44,318 bases of DNA from Sphingobacteriia bacterium (GTDB lineage: Bacteria > Bacteroidota > Bacteroidia > Bacteroidales > UBA7960): positions 1-44,318 of the forward strand of contig JAABSE010000025.1 of assembly GCA_011390575.1 (NCBI GenBank). The letters run 5' to 3'. Shown here piece by piece: positions 14,871-24,078 of this stretch (position 1 is the first letter of the stretch; each line of letters starts with the position of its first letter). The notes beneath the pieces are model-generated. The model was given only the letters and a program-made list of their open reading frames with translations. It searched no databases and was not told where the DNA came from. The position numbers were made by a program, and so were the translations under genes.

Positions 14871-16883
14871 ATGAAGAAACTCTTCATCCTTCTGTTTCCC
14901 GTCTTTTTGCTTTTTTTTCCACAGGAAAGTCAATCTCAAAACCGTAGGGTTGAGCGAGCAGATAATGCTTTTGAACTCCGTCAATACAGCGATGCCCTGA
15001 AATACTATGATCGAGCCTATAAACGTGTTCGTCGCAAAGACAGGCAGGAAGCTGCCCGGATTTTATTTCAGCAAGCGATGTGTTATAAATATTTGAATGA
15101 ATCGCGACGCGCTGAATCTTATTTCCGGCGAGCCATCCGAAGCAAATATCCTGATCCGATAGCTCACTTTTATTATGGAGAAGCCTTAATGAAAAATGAA
15201 GATTATGAGGATGCACTTGTGGAGTTTCAGACCTATAAAGAGAAAGTTCCCGACGACTGGCGCGGACAATGGGGTATTGATGCCATTGAAGCCACTGAGT
15301 ATTTGCTGGAGAACCCGGGTTTGTATGAAGTGAATCTGGAAAGAGATTTCAACTCAAGACAAAACGACTTTGCTCCGGCTTTTGGAGATAACCGCAACAG
15401 TATGTTGATTTTTACCTCTTCACGTGAGGGCGCAGTAGGTTCTAAAACAGACCCGTGGACCGGTGAAAACTTCACATCCTTGTTCGTTTCTTACATAGAC
15501 AGAGCAGGAGAATGGAGCAAACCGGTATTGCTGGATGAAGGTCCTGTAAATACAGAATTCAATGAAGGTGCACCTTCTGTGAATGTAACCGGTACAGAAT
15601 TGTACTTTACACGTTGCCAGTCGTTGCCCGATGCTGAGATTGGTTGCAGGATTTTTGTTGCCAACCGAAGTGGGGCCAACTGGGGCGAACCCCGCGAAGT
15701 TAAGCTTGTATCCGATAGTACGATTTCCGTTGGGCATCCTGCCATCAGTCAGGACGATATGCGTTTGTATTTTGTTACTGAAATGCCTGGAGGAGAAGGT
15801 GGTAAGGATATATGGTATGCTGATCGCAGTGCCCCGGGAGAAGAATTTGGAGATATCCATAATCTGGGTGATGTCATTAATACTCCCGGCGATGAAATGT
15901 TTCCCTTTGTAAGAGAAGATGGTACGCTTTATTTTTCTTCCAACGGACACCCGGGAATGGGAGGGCTTGATATCTTCTTTACGCAGCAGGTGGGTGATTC
16001 ATGGACCCAACCCGAAAATATTGGCACCCCGGTAAGCAGTCCCGGCGATGATTTTGGAATTACTTTTCGTACAGGAGAAAATTCAGGTTTCTTTTCTTCC
16101 GGACGAAACGAAAGAGGAGCAAGAGGCGACGCTATTTACTCCCATTATCTTGCACCGGTAGAATTTACCTTGCAGGGAACCGTGCGCGATGACAGCACCA
16201 AAGTAGCTATCCCTGGCGTACAAATACAGATTATTGGCTCTGATGGTTCATTAGCCCAGACAGAAACTTCTGAAGAAGGAGAATACAAATTTGATAAAAC
16301 ACAGGTCCGGGCCAATACCAGTTACGAAATTCTTGCCAGTAAAAACAAGTATTTCAATGCCCGGGGGCAGGAAACTACCATGGGTATTGAAAGAAGCAGA
16401 GATTTCGTTTTTGATTTCTACCTTGAACCCATTCCTGATACACCCATCGAACTGCCAGAGATTTTGTATGAATTTGCACAGTGGGAGTTGTTACCCCAGT
16501 ACCAGGATTCACTCAACGGGCTTATTACAACCTTGCAGGATAACCCCGATTTGGTTATTGAGCTAGGCTCACACACCGATAGCCGTGGATCCGACGAGTT
16601 AAATGATACCCTCTCCCAGCGACGCGCCCAGACTGTGGTAGATTATTTGATAGAAAGAGGAATTGACAGTGAAAGACTGCAGGCCAGAGGTTATGGTAAA
16701 AGGGTACCCAGGGTAATTGAAAATACCATCGAAAGGGAGGGATTTATATTTGAAGCCGGAACCGAACTGACCGAATCATATATCAATTCCCTGCCCACAG
16801 AAGAGCACCGTGATGTGGCTCACCAGCTCAACAGACGAACAGAGTTCAGGGTCATCTCAGAGGAAGATGATGAGGAGCCTTAG
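14871..16883 (+). CDS. porE: PorE-like type IX secretion protein (TPR, beta-propeller, CRD, OmpA)
   Basis: A 670-residue exported protein. Signal peptide at 1-22 (K-K-L-F then hydrophobic residues, S-Q-S-Q), without a lipobox. TPR-like helices span about 30-150 (A-D-N-A-F-E-L-R-Q-Y, Y-D-R-A-Y). A PD40/WD40-like propeller follows at about 165-420, with repeated D-I-W/D-I-F and F-S-S-x-G blades. A carboxypeptidase-regulatory-like domain spans about 435-515, and a C-terminal OmpA domain (about 530-665) has the peptidoglycan-binding run G-S-H-T-D-S-R-G-S-D-x-x-N and S-Q-R-R-A. Domain order and length match PorE of the type IX secretion system, which ties the complex to peptidoglycan. Other OmpA-family proteins of the phylum share parts of this layout, so the assignment is good but not certain. 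Confidence 0.75.
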   Translation: MKKLFILLFPVFLLFFPQESQSQNRRVERADNAFELRQYSDALKYYDRAYKRVRRKDRQEAARILFQQAMCYKYLNESRRAESYFRRAIRSKYPDPIAHFYYGEALMKNEDYEDALVEFQTYKEKVPDDWRGQWGIDAIEATEYLLENPGLYEVNLERDFNSRQNDFAPAFGDNRNSMLIFTSSREGAVGSKTDPWTGENFTSLFVSYIDRAGEWSKPVLLDEGPVNTEFNEGAPSVNVTGTELYFTRCQSLPDAEIGCRIFVANRSGANWGEPREVKLVSDSTISVGHPAISQDDMRLYFVTEMPGGEGGKDIWYADRSAPGEEFGDIHNLGDVINTPGDEMFPFVREDGTLYFSSNGHPGMGGLDIFFTQQVGDSWTQPENIGTPVSSPGDDFGITFRTGENSGFFSSGRNERGARGDAIYSHYLAPVEFTLQGTVRDDSTKVAIPGVQIQIIGSDGSLAQTETSEEGEYKFDKTQVRANTSYEILASKNKYFNARGQETTMGIERSRDFVFDFYLEPIPDTPIELPEILYEFAQWELLPQYQDSLNGLITTLQDNPDLVIELGSHTDSRGSDELNDTLSQRRAQTVVDYLIERGIDSERLQARGYGKRVPRVIENTIEREGFIFEAGTELTESYINSLPTEEHRDVAHQLNRRTEFRVISEEDDEEP

Positions 16884-16989
16884 TGATTGTGCCGGCTCAT
16901 TCAGCAAAATCTATTGAAAACAAATCACGGATAAACGGTCAGTTTCCTCTATTGGGATGGATTCCGATTAATGAAAATATACTTTTCAC

Positions 16990-18168
16990 ATGAACGAAAG
17001 CAGCAACTACGACAAACGCGGTGTTTCAGCCTCCAAGGAAGATGTTCATAATGCCATAAAGAATCTTGACAAAGGATTGTTTCCAAAGGCATTTTGCAAA
17101 GTTGTACCTGATTATCTCGGTGGAAACGATGCATGGTGCAATATAATGCATGCCGACGGAGCAGGAACCAAATCTTCCCTGGCATATATTTACTGGCGTG
17201 AAACCGGAGATTTATCGGTGTGGAAAGGGATTGCGCAGGATGCTGTGGTGATGAATCTTGATGATTTGCTTTGTGCAGGTGTTACCGATAACATTATTCT
17301 TTCCTCCACCATAGGCAGAAACAAACGGTTAATTCCCGGAGAAGTGATTAAAGCCATCATTGAGGGTACGGAAGAGTTTCTGGAACGAATGCGTCAGCAC
17401 GGCGTGAATATGTGGTCTACAGGTGGTGAAACAGCTGATGTGGGAGATTTGGTCCGTACAATCATTGTCGACTCAACAGTAACGGCCCGATTGCCCCGCC
17501 ATGAGGTAATTACCAATGAATCCATTGACGATGGTGACGTAATTGTCGGACTTTCTTCTTTCGGAAAGGCAACTTATGAAGATGAATACAATGGAGGAAT
17601 GGGCAGCAACGGACTTACATCGGCACGACATGATGTTTTTAACCGCAAATATGCTGCGCTTTACCCCGAAAGTTACGATCTGGCATTGCCTGAAGATGTG
17701 ATTTATATTGGTTCGAAAAAGCTTACCGATAAAGTGGAGGGGGCATTCGGACTTGATGCCGGAAAACTCGTGCTCTCACCCACACGAACTTATGCTCCGG
17801 TGATGAAAGAGATGCTGGCCAAACATAAAAAAAATATTCACGGATTGGTTCACAACAGTGGCGGAGCACAAACCAAAGTGCTGAATTTTATTGAAAACCT
17901 TCATGTAGTCAAAAACAATCTTTTTTCTATACCCCCCTTATTTCGTATGATTCAGCAAGAATCGGGTACTTCCTGGCAGGAAATGTATAAAGTCTTTAAC
18001 ATGGGCCACCGAATGGAGATTTACCTGGAAGAGAAATACGCTGCAGATATCATCCAAATCAGTAAATCTTTCGGTATTGACGCTCAGATCATTGGCCATT
18101 GCCGCAAAGAGCCAGGAAAAAAATTAACCATCGAGTCCCCGCAAGGGATTTTTAATTACCAATTGTAA
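16990..18168 (+). CDS. purM: Phosphoribosylformylglycinamidine cyclo-ligase (AIR synthase)
   Basis: A 392-residue member of the AIR synthase (PurM/PurL ATP-grasp-like) superfamily in the longer form used by Bacteroidota. The N-terminus has Y-D-x-R-G-V-S, the nucleotide-loop H-A-D-G-A-G-T-K-S-S near residue 55, and M-N-L-D-D-L-L-C-A-G near 95, followed by G-G-E-T-A-D near 145 and H-N-S-G-G-A-Q-T near 290. It closes the imidazole ring of 5-aminoimidazole ribonucleotide in purine synthesis. The short AIR-synthase forms are about 345 residues, so this one has an extra 45 or so, as is usual in the phylum. It precedes prfA; the -33 box of the prfA promoter overlaps its last codons. Confidence 0.9.
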   Translation: MNESSNYDKRGVSASKEDVHNAIKNLDKGLFPKAFCKVVPDYLGGNDAWCNIMHADGAGTKSSLAYIYWRETGDLSVWKGIAQDAVVMNLDDLLCAGVTDNIILSSTIGRNKRLIPGEVIKAIIEGTEEFLERMRQHGVNMWSTGGETADVGDLVRTIIVDSTVTARLPRHEVITNESIDDGDVIVGLSSFGKATYEDEYNGGMGSNGLTSARHDVFNRKYAALYPESYDLALPEDVIYIGSKKLTDKVEGAFGLDAGKLVLSPTRTYAPVMKEMLAKHKKNIHGLVHNSGGAQTKVLNFIENLHVVKNNLFSIPPLFRMIQQESGTSWQEMYKVFNMGHRMEIYLEEKYAADIIQISKSFGIDAQIIGHCRKEPGKKLTIESPQGIFNYQL

Positions 18169-18192
18169 TACCACTGTTTTTTAGTAATTTTG
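18163..18192 (+). promoter_or_regulatory. Bacteroidota-type promoter for prfA
   Basis: TTG at 18163-18165, a 19-base spacer, then TAATTTTG at 18185-18192. The TTG is the last sense codon of purM. The leader to prfA is long (about 175 bases) and contains an AGGAGGT at 18228-18234 with no start codon just after it. Confidence 0.7.
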
Positions 18193-18373
18193 CACCCTGG
18201 AATTTCAGCTGCATTGCAGAAGATTTCAGGAGGTAACCAGTTTACTTCCGAAAGCTTTTGGATAGCGTATTCAAAGGCTGCTATTCCGATATTTTAATCA
18301 TTCATATTCTGATTTCCCCGGAGAATTATTGCAAGATACTTTCCGGTAATTAAGCAGATTTAAGCATAAAAGT

Positions 18374-19447
18374 ATGTTATTAGATAAACTTGAAGCTATC
18401 AACAGCAGGTTTAAAGAAGTGGCACAGCAAATCACTGACCCTGATGTAATCAGTGACATGAAACGCTACATTCAGCTCAACAAAGAGTATAAAGACCTTG
18501 AAGAAATGGTGGAAGTGTACCATGAGTACAAAAATGTGATTGACAATATAAAGTCGTCAAAAGAAATTTTAGCCAAAGAAAAGGATGAAGAATTTCGTGA
18601 GATGGCCAAAATGGAGCTGGACGATTTAACCCAAAGAGAGGAAGAACTGGAGGAAAAAATAAAAGTACTGCTTGTACCTTCAGATCCCCAGGATGGAAAA
18701 AATGCCATTGTAGAGATACGCGCCGGAACCGGAGGTGATGAAGCTGCTATTTTTGCAGGCGACTTGTTTCGGTTGTACATGAAATACTGCGAAAAGAAAG
18801 GCTGGAAAACAGATATTGTTGACATGAACGAAGGAACTTCCGGGGGTTACAAGGAGGTTGTTTTCAATGTTACGGGCAATAAAGTTTACGGAACGCTTAA
18901 ATATGAATCGGGAGTGCATCGTGTGCAAAGAGTCCCTCAGACAGAAACCCAGGGCAGGGTGCATACTTCAGCTGCCACAGTGGCCGTATTGCCCGAAGCC
19001 GATGAGTTTGATATTGATCTGAAGCCCAGCGACATCAGGAAAGATACCTACTGCTCTTCCGGTCCGGGAGGACAGTCGGTAAACACAACTTATTCCGCTG
19101 TGCGTCTTACCCACATTCCTTCTGGTCTGGTGGTTACCTGCCAGGATCAGAAATCACAGCTGAAAAACCTGGATAAAGCTATGGGTGTGCTTCGCACCAG
19201 GCTTTTTGACATGGAGTACAAAAAGTACCTTGACGAGATTGCCTCCAAACGAAAGACGATGGTTTCTACAGGCGACAGATCAGCCAAAATCCGCACCTAT
19301 AATTATCCCCAGGGAAGGGTTACCGATCATCGTATTGGTCTTACCCTCTATAATTTGTCGGCCATTATCGACGGAGAAATAGAAGAGATTATCGATGCCC
19401 TGAAAGTAGCTGAAAATGCTGAAAAAATGAAAGAAGGTGTTGCCTGA
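18374..19447 (+). CDS. prfA: Peptide chain release factor 1
   Basis: A 357-residue class I release factor. The catalytic G-G-Q is in [11 protein letters not shown] (near residue 236). The stop-codon tripeptide is P-Q-T, in [10 protein letters not shown], where E. coli RF1 has P-A-T and RF2 has S-P-F; this and the length make it RF1 (UAA/UAG). Helical N-terminal domain 1-100, then the G-T-G-G-D-E-A segment near 118. It is followed 12 bases later by pyrF, so the two are likely co-transcribed. There is no programmed-frameshift signature, as expected for RF1. Confidence 0.97.
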   Translation: MLLDKLEAINSRFKEVAQQITDPDVISDMKRYIQLNKEYKDLEEMVEVYHEYKNVIDNIKSSKEILAKEKDEEFREMAKMELDDLTQREEELEEKIKVLLVPSDPQDGKNAIVEIRAGTGGDEAAIFAGDLFRLYMKYCEKKGWKTDIVDMNEGTSGGYKEVVFNVTGNKVYGTLKYESGVHRVQRVPQTETQGRVHTSAATVAVLPEADEFDIDLKPSDIRKDTYCSSGPGGQSVNTTYSAVRLTHIPSGLVVTCQDQKSQLKNLDKAMGVLRTRLFDMEYKKYLDEIASKRKTMVSTGDRSAKIRTYNYPQGRVTDHRIGLTLYNLSAIIDGEIEEIIDALKVAENAEKMKEGVA

Positions 19448-19459
19448 TAATTGCGTTTT

Positions 19460-20320
19460 ATGAACCAATCCCAGCTTGTACAATTAATCAAATCCAAAAG
19501 ATCCTTCCTTTGTGTGGGATTGGATAGCGATATTGCTAAAATTCCGGCCAGTTTGAGGCAGCTGGATGATCCGGTATTTGAATTCAACAAGAGAATTATT
19601 GATGCTACCTTGCCATATACCATAGCTTATAAGCCTAATCTGGCATTTTACGAAGCTTTGGGAAGCAAAGGCCTGGCAAGCCTTGAAAAGACCATTGAGT
19701 ATATCCGTGGCCTTCAGGATCCTGTTTTTACCATTGCAGATGCAAAAAGAGGAGATATCGGTAATACGGCAACACTTTACGCAAAAGCCTTTTTCGAACG
19801 GATGAATTTTGATGCCGTTACTGTAAGCCCTTATATGGGGATGGATTCTCTTGAACCCTTTCTCAGTTATAAGGATAAATGGACCATCGTTCTCGCCCTG
19901 ACTTCCAATGCGGGTTCGGGAGATTTTCAAAAATTGTACACCTCAGGTGAAAAAGATTCCGGGCAGGCAGGCCATAAGAAGTTGTATGAAGCTGTTATGG
20001 AGAAATCAATACAGGCTGCCGGATCTCAGGGGCAGCTCATGTTTGTGGTGGGCGCCACCCACGGCGAGATGATAAAGAATGTAAGGGCTGTGGCGCCCGG
20101 TAATTTTCTTTTGGTGCCCGGAGTAGGAGCACAGGGGGGAAGTCTTTCCTCTGTTGCTGAAAACGGCCTGAATGAGCATTGCGGGTTGCTGGTGAATGCT
20201 TCGCGCAGCATTATTTTTGCTTCTTCCGGCGATGATTTTGAAAAAGCAGCCGCTGCTGAAGCTGCAAGGATGCAAAAAGAGATGGAGCCATTGCTTCGCC
20301 GCAAACATATCATAGAATAA
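19460..20320 (+). CDS. pyrF: Orotidine 5'-phosphate decarboxylase
   Basis: A 286-residue protein from the ATG at 19460 (M-N-Q-S-Q). A TTG three codons upstream opens a slightly longer frame but is less likely. It belongs to the longer PyrF subfamily: F-x-C-V-G-L-D-S-D near residue 18, Y-K-P-N-L-A-F-Y near 60, the catalytic D-A-K-R-G-D-I-G-N-T near 92-101, S-P-Y-M-G near 123 and a C-terminal phosphate-binding V-P-G-V-G-A-Q-G-G. It makes UMP from OMP, the last step of pyrimidine synthesis. Its stop precedes a bidirectional terminator shared with convergent ilvE. Confidence 0.96.
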   Translation: MNQSQLVQLIKSKRSFLCVGLDSDIAKIPASLRQLDDPVFEFNKRIIDATLPYTIAYKPNLAFYEALGSKGLASLEKTIEYIRGLQDPVFTIADAKRGDIGNTATLYAKAFFERMNFDAVTVSPYMGMDSLEPFLSYKDKWTIVLALTSNAGSGDFQKLYTSGEKDSGQAGHKKLYEAVMEKSIQAAGSQGQLMFVVGATHGEMIKNVRAVAPGNFLLVPGVGAQGGSLSSVAENGLNEHCGLLVNASRSIIFASSGDDFEKAAAAEAARMQKEMEPLLRRKHIIE

Positions 20321-20343
20321 ATATACCGGTACAATTTTGGGAT

Positions 20344-20381
20344 AACAAAAAAGGCTACCCGTTTGGGCAGCCTTTTTTGTT
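20344..20381. terminator. Bidirectional terminator between pyrF and ilvE
   Basis: Stem AACAAAAAAGGCTACCC with GGGCAGCCTTTTTTGTT: 17 base positions with one mismatch and a GTTT loop. A-rich on one side and T-rich on the other, so it can stop transcription from both directions. Confidence 0.9.
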
Positions 20382-20398
20382 TGTGTGCAATATTTCAA

Positions 20399-21418
20399 TT
20401 AGTCAAGTATGGTAACCCAGTTATGGGGATCGGGCTCAATACCGTATTGAATATCCTGCAATTTTCTGTATAGCTTTTCAGAAACCGGGCCTGCTTTGCC
20501 GTTTTCGCAAAATTCGTATGTTTTGCCACTTTCGCGTTCTACAATTTTTTTGATGGGCGAAATGATGGCTGCTGTGCCGCAGGCACCCACTTCGTCAAAG
20601 GTTGACAACTCTTCAACAGCCACGGGTCTGGGTTCCACTTCCATTCCCATGTCTTTTGCCAGTTGCATAAGACTCTTGTTGGTAATAGAAGGCAAAATGG
20701 ATTCAGATTTTGGAGTAATGTACTTATTACCCTGAATGGCAAAAAAGTTGGCTGGACCTGCTTCGTCAATATATTTCTTTTCTTTGGCTTCCAGGAATAA
20801 AACGGCAGAAAAACCTTCTGCTTTTGCTCTTTCTGTTGCCCTGAGACTTCCTGCATAGTTGCCACCGACTTTGATGTGTCCGGTACCCAGAGGAGCAGCC
20901 CTGTCAATATCTCTAACAATTTGCATGTTTACCGGGTTAAACCCTTCCTTGAAGTAAGGACCTACCGGCCCTACAAATACCATAAAAAGATATTCATTGG
21001 CGGGACTAACACCCACCTGAGCGCCTGTGCCTATAAGCAAGGGCCGGATATAGAGGGCCGCACCATGTCCGTATGGGGGAACATATTTTTCATTCAGTTT
21101 CACTGCTTTAACGACCATCTGGTAAAAAACATCATCAGGCACTTCAGCCATCAGGATTCCCTGCGAAGAAGAACGCATACGGGCTGCATTGTCTTTCCAG
21201 CGAAACAATCTGATCTTGTTGTCTTTGCCCCTGTAGGCTTTCATTCCTTCGAAAGCTTCCTGTCCGTAGTGCAGGCAGGTGGCAGCCATGTGAATGTTAA
21301 CATGTTCGGAAGAGGATACTTCCATTTCCCCCCATTTACCATCGCGGTAGTAGCAACGTACGTTGTAATCTGTTTTAAAGTACCCGAAAGGTAGCTTTTC
21401 CCATTGTATATCTTGCAT
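20399..21418 (-). CDS. ilvE: Branched-chain amino acid aminotransferase (class IV, long form)
   Basis: A 339-residue fold-type IV PLP enzyme. The PLP lysine is in G-H-I-K-V-G-G-N-Y-A (about residue 182). The substrate-phosphate loop is D-E-V-G-A-C-G-T-A-A near 276. The E-A-F-E-G-M-K-A-Y-R segment (about 54-63) and N-E-K-Y-V-P-P-Y near 110 are the BCAT type used by eukaryotes and many Bacteroidota rather than the shorter (about 305) E. coli form. It interconverts Leu, Ile and Val with their 2-oxo acids. It converges with pyrF. No promoter with both boxes was seen upstream. Confidence 0.95.
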   Translation of the reverse strand: MQDIQWEKLPFGYFKTDYNVRCYYRDGKWGEMEVSSSEHVNIHMAATCLHYGQEAFEGMKAYRGKDNKIRLFRWKDNAARMRSSSQGILMAEVPDDVFYQMVVKAVKLNEKYVPPYGHGAALYIRPLLIGTGAQVGVSPANEYLFMVFVGPVGPYFKEGFNPVNMQIVRDIDRAAPLGTGHIKVGGNYAGSLRATERAKAEGFSAVLFLEAKEKKYIDEAGPANFFAIQGNKYITPKSESILPSITNKSLMQLAKDMGMEVEPRPVAVEELSTFDEVGACGTAAIISPIKKIVERESGKTYEFCENGKAGPVSEKLYRKLQDIQYGIEPDPHNWVTILD

Positions 21419-21576
21419 AACTATTCTTTTTTGTTAGATGTTATAAATTGTAAGGTTCAAGTGCTAAATTATAACAAACTTTTTAATTAAAAAGAAAAAA
21501 AGCCTATAATTTGAAGCTTTTTCTCAAGTTTTAAGAACAGGTTAATACCGCGGGTAGCTAAACATGCGCCGGGCTG

Positions 21577-23946
21577 TTATTTAGGTGTGTCAATAAGGTT
21601 ATGGATAATATCGAGTAGTTTGGTTTCATTGATAGGTTTGGAAACATAATCATCCATACCGGCACTGAGGAATCTTTCCCGATCGCCAGGGATGGCATAG
21701 CCGGTGATGGCGATAATAGGAATGGGTGAACCTTCTTGATTCTCTTTCTCTAATTCCCTGATTTTTCTGGTGGTTTCAAAACCGTCCATTTTTGGCATCT
21801 GGCCATCCATCAGGATAAGGTCATATTTCGCATTGCTGAATTTTTCCAGTGCGATAAGGCCATTGGATGCAGTATCAACTGCCCAGCCCTGAGATTTCAG
21901 AAAGCCTGCAAGGTACAACTGGTTGATGGCATCATCTTCGGCGATGAGTATTTTCAGTTCTTTATTGCTCACGTTTTCCGTTGTTTTCAGGTTGTTGGAA
22001 TTATTTATATTGTTGTAAATTGTTTCAACACTTCTTGAAACAATCAGGGGTATTTCAAAAGAAACACGGCTTCCCTTACCAAATTCACTTTCAAAATTCA
22101 CTTTGCCATTCATCATTTCCACCAGGCTTTTAACAATGCTCAGCCCCAAACCCGTGCCCTGATATTCTTTTCTGGCAGAAATATCCAGTTGTCTGAAGGT
22201 TTCGAACATTTTGGGAATATCCTCTTTTTTTACTCCTATTCCCGTATCACTTACATGGAACTCAATATTGGCAGTGTCTGACAATTGCTTTTTGCAGCTA
22301 ATCAACAGCTCAATTTTTCCTTCATTGGTAAATTTAACTGCATTGCTGATAAGGTTGTTGAGAATTTGAACGATTTTTTTCTCATCACCATATAGATGTT
22401 CGGGCGTCCCTTCAGCAATGAAATAAGAGATAGATAGGTTTTTTGACTCAACCTGGGGAGCATACATCTCTATGGTTTGTCTTGCTACTTCCCTCAGGCT
22501 GAAACTGGCAAACACCAGGTCAACCTTTTTGGCTTCTATTTTGGAAAAATCAAGGATATCGTTAAGAATACTCAGCAGGTTGGTAGAAGAAACGGAAATG
22601 GAATTGAGGTATTGCTTCTGGTCTTGATTGAGCGGTGTTTTAGAAAGGGTGCTGGTCATGCCGATGATGGCATTGAGGGGGTTTCTGATTTCGTGGCTCA
22701 TGTTGGCCAGAAATTCAGATTTGGCTTTGTTGGCTCGCTCGGCTACCTCTTTGGCTTTGAGCAGTTCCTCTTTATCTTTTCTCTCGGTTATATCGCGCGA
22801 CACGCACACAATTTCCTGCACCAGGTTGGTATTTTGATTGTAAATGACCTGGTTATTGGTTTCAAACCAAATATAAGTTCCGTCTTTCTTTTTTATCCTA
22901 TAGCTCTCAATAAAGGAGTTGGTTCGGTTTTCCAGCAGCAGGATATGATTTTTGCGAATATTTTCAACATCGTCCGCATGGATAAGCTGATAAGCAGAGC
23001 GACCTGTAAGTTCATCGGGATAATACCCCAGCAGATTGGTGCAGGCAGGCGATACATACAGGTATGTGCGATCCCAGTTGTGCTTTGAAATCATATCGCT
23101 GGAATTTTCTGCCAGGATCCGGTATCTTTCTTCGCTGTGTCGTATTACCTCTTCAGCTTGTTTGCGTTCGGTAATGTTTCTGATGGTACCGATTATTTTT
23201 CTGGGATTGCCGTGCTGGTCGTAAATGTATTTGCAGGTAAAAGAGGCGGGCAATTTCTGGCCGTTTTCTTTTCTCAGAAATACTTCATAATCAGATATTA
23301 CTCCCTTATCCTTGAGCAGGTTCAGGAGGCTGGCTTCTTCATTTGCATCACTAAACAGCGATTGGTGCAGGATGTCTTCTTTTTTGAGCGAAAGCATATT
23401 TTCTACGGAGGGAGAAATTTCCAGAACTTCACCTTTCAGAGAAATTTCAAAATACACATCCTGGATATTTTCAAAGATACTGCGGTATTTTTCTTCACTT
23501 TTTTTCAGTGCCAGCTGCGACTCATAAAGCTTGTTTTCTATGTCGATATGGTTGATTACCTGCTTAATAATAGTGGGCAGCAGGTCGATGAAATTACTGT
23601 CTTTTACCATGTAGTCGTGAGCTCCCAGCTTCATCATTTCAACAGCCGTTTTTTCATCACCGTGGCCTGTAATAATAACAAAAGGGATATCAATATTATC
23701 CTTGCGGAGAATTTTAATTACCTGTTCTCCGCTCATTTCGTACAATTGGTAATCGAGCAAAAGGAGGATATCCGGGCTGTTATTTTCCTTGATCCATTCT
23801 ATGGCTTCATTGCCGGTATAAAATCCTTTGGTCTGGTAATTGTTTTTTTGCAGTGTCTTTTGAATGAGGGTATTTAATGCCACATCGTCTTCAACAACAA
23901 GTATGGTATAGTTTTCCGGGATATCTCTATTGGAGAGGCTTTGCAT
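21577..23946 (-). CDS. Hybrid sensor histidine kinase REC-PAS-PAS-HisKA-HATPase-REC
   Basis: A 789-residue soluble hybrid kinase, without a membrane helix. An N-terminal receiver (about 14-130) has Asp65 in L-L-D-Y-Q-L. Two PAS domains follow (about 150-262 and 272-390), each ending in the D/N-I-T-E-R-K linker. The dimerisation helix carries H418 in M-S-H-E-I-R-N-P-L; the HATPase spans about 500-640 (N-L-I-S-N-A-V-K-F as N box, G-T-G-L-G-L as G box). The C-terminal receiver (about 665-785) has its Asp in L-I-L-M-D-G-Q-M-P. The N-terminal receiver is closely related to that of the cyclase just upstream. It has its own strong promoter (24010-24040) and probably feeds a phosphorelay whose final target is elsewhere. 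Confidence 0.95.
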   Translation of the reverse strand: MQSLSNRDIPENYTILVVEDDVALNTLIQKTLQKNNYQTKGFYTGNEAIEWIKENNSPDILLLLDYQLYEMSGEQVIKILRKDNIDIPFVIITGHGDEKTAVEMMKLGAHDYMVKDSNFIDLLPTIIKQVINHIDIENKLYESQLALKKSEEKYRSIFENIQDVYFEISLKGEVLEISPSVENMLSLKKEDILHQSLFSDANEEASLLNLLKDKGVISDYEVFLRKENGQKLPASFTCKYIYDQHGNPRKIIGTIRNITERKQAEEVIRHSEERYRILAENSSDMISKHNWDRTYLYVSPACTNLLGYYPDELTGRSAYQLIHADDVENIRKNHILLLENRTNSFIESYRIKKKDGTYIWFETNNQVIYNQNTNLVQEIVCVSRDITERKDKEELLKAKEVAERANKAKSEFLANMSHEIRNPLNAIIGMTSTLSKTPLNQDQKQYLNSISVSSTNLLSILNDILDFSKIEAKKVDLVFASFSLREVARQTIEMYAPQVESKNLSISYFIAEGTPEHLYGDEKKIVQILNNLISNAVKFTNEGKIELLISCKKQLSDTANIEFHVSDTGIGVKKEDIPKMFETFRQLDISARKEYQGTGLGLSIVKSLVEMMNGKVNFESEFGKGSRVSFEIPLIVSRSVETIYNNINNSNNLKTTENVSNKELKILIAEDDAINQLYLAGFLKSQGWAVDTASNGLIALEKFSNAKYDLILMDGQMPKMDGFETTRKIRELEKENQEGSPIPIIAITGYAIPGDRERFLSAGMDDYVSKPINETKLLDIIHNLIDTPK

Positions 23947-24009
23947 TATATGATGTTTTGTTTTGTTTATCAGTTATAAAGATAGTAAAAACTGTGTGAT
24001 GCAATAAGA

Positions 24010-24040
24010 CAAATTTAATACAAACAAATGGGTTTTACAA
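24010..24040 (-). promoter_or_regulatory. Bacteroidota-type promoter for the hybrid histidine kinase
   Basis: Minus strand: TTG, a 20-base spacer, then TAAATTTG, with the -33 extended to TTTTG. The leader to the ATG at 23946 is about 57 bases. It separates the kinase from the upstream cyclase gene, which may still read through. Confidence 0.7.
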
Positions 24041-24078
24041 AAGTGACTGGTTGCAAATTGTTTTTATCTTAGATTGTT

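Noticed and set aside
18193..18373. tRNA or riboswitch in the prfA leader
   Set aside because: No cloverleaf, T-loop or known aptamer core was found by eye; only weak pairings.
22477..23877. Long plus-strand frames (203 and 246 codons) opposite the hybrid kinase
   Set aside because: Kinase, PAS and receiver motifs on the minus strand are unambiguous.
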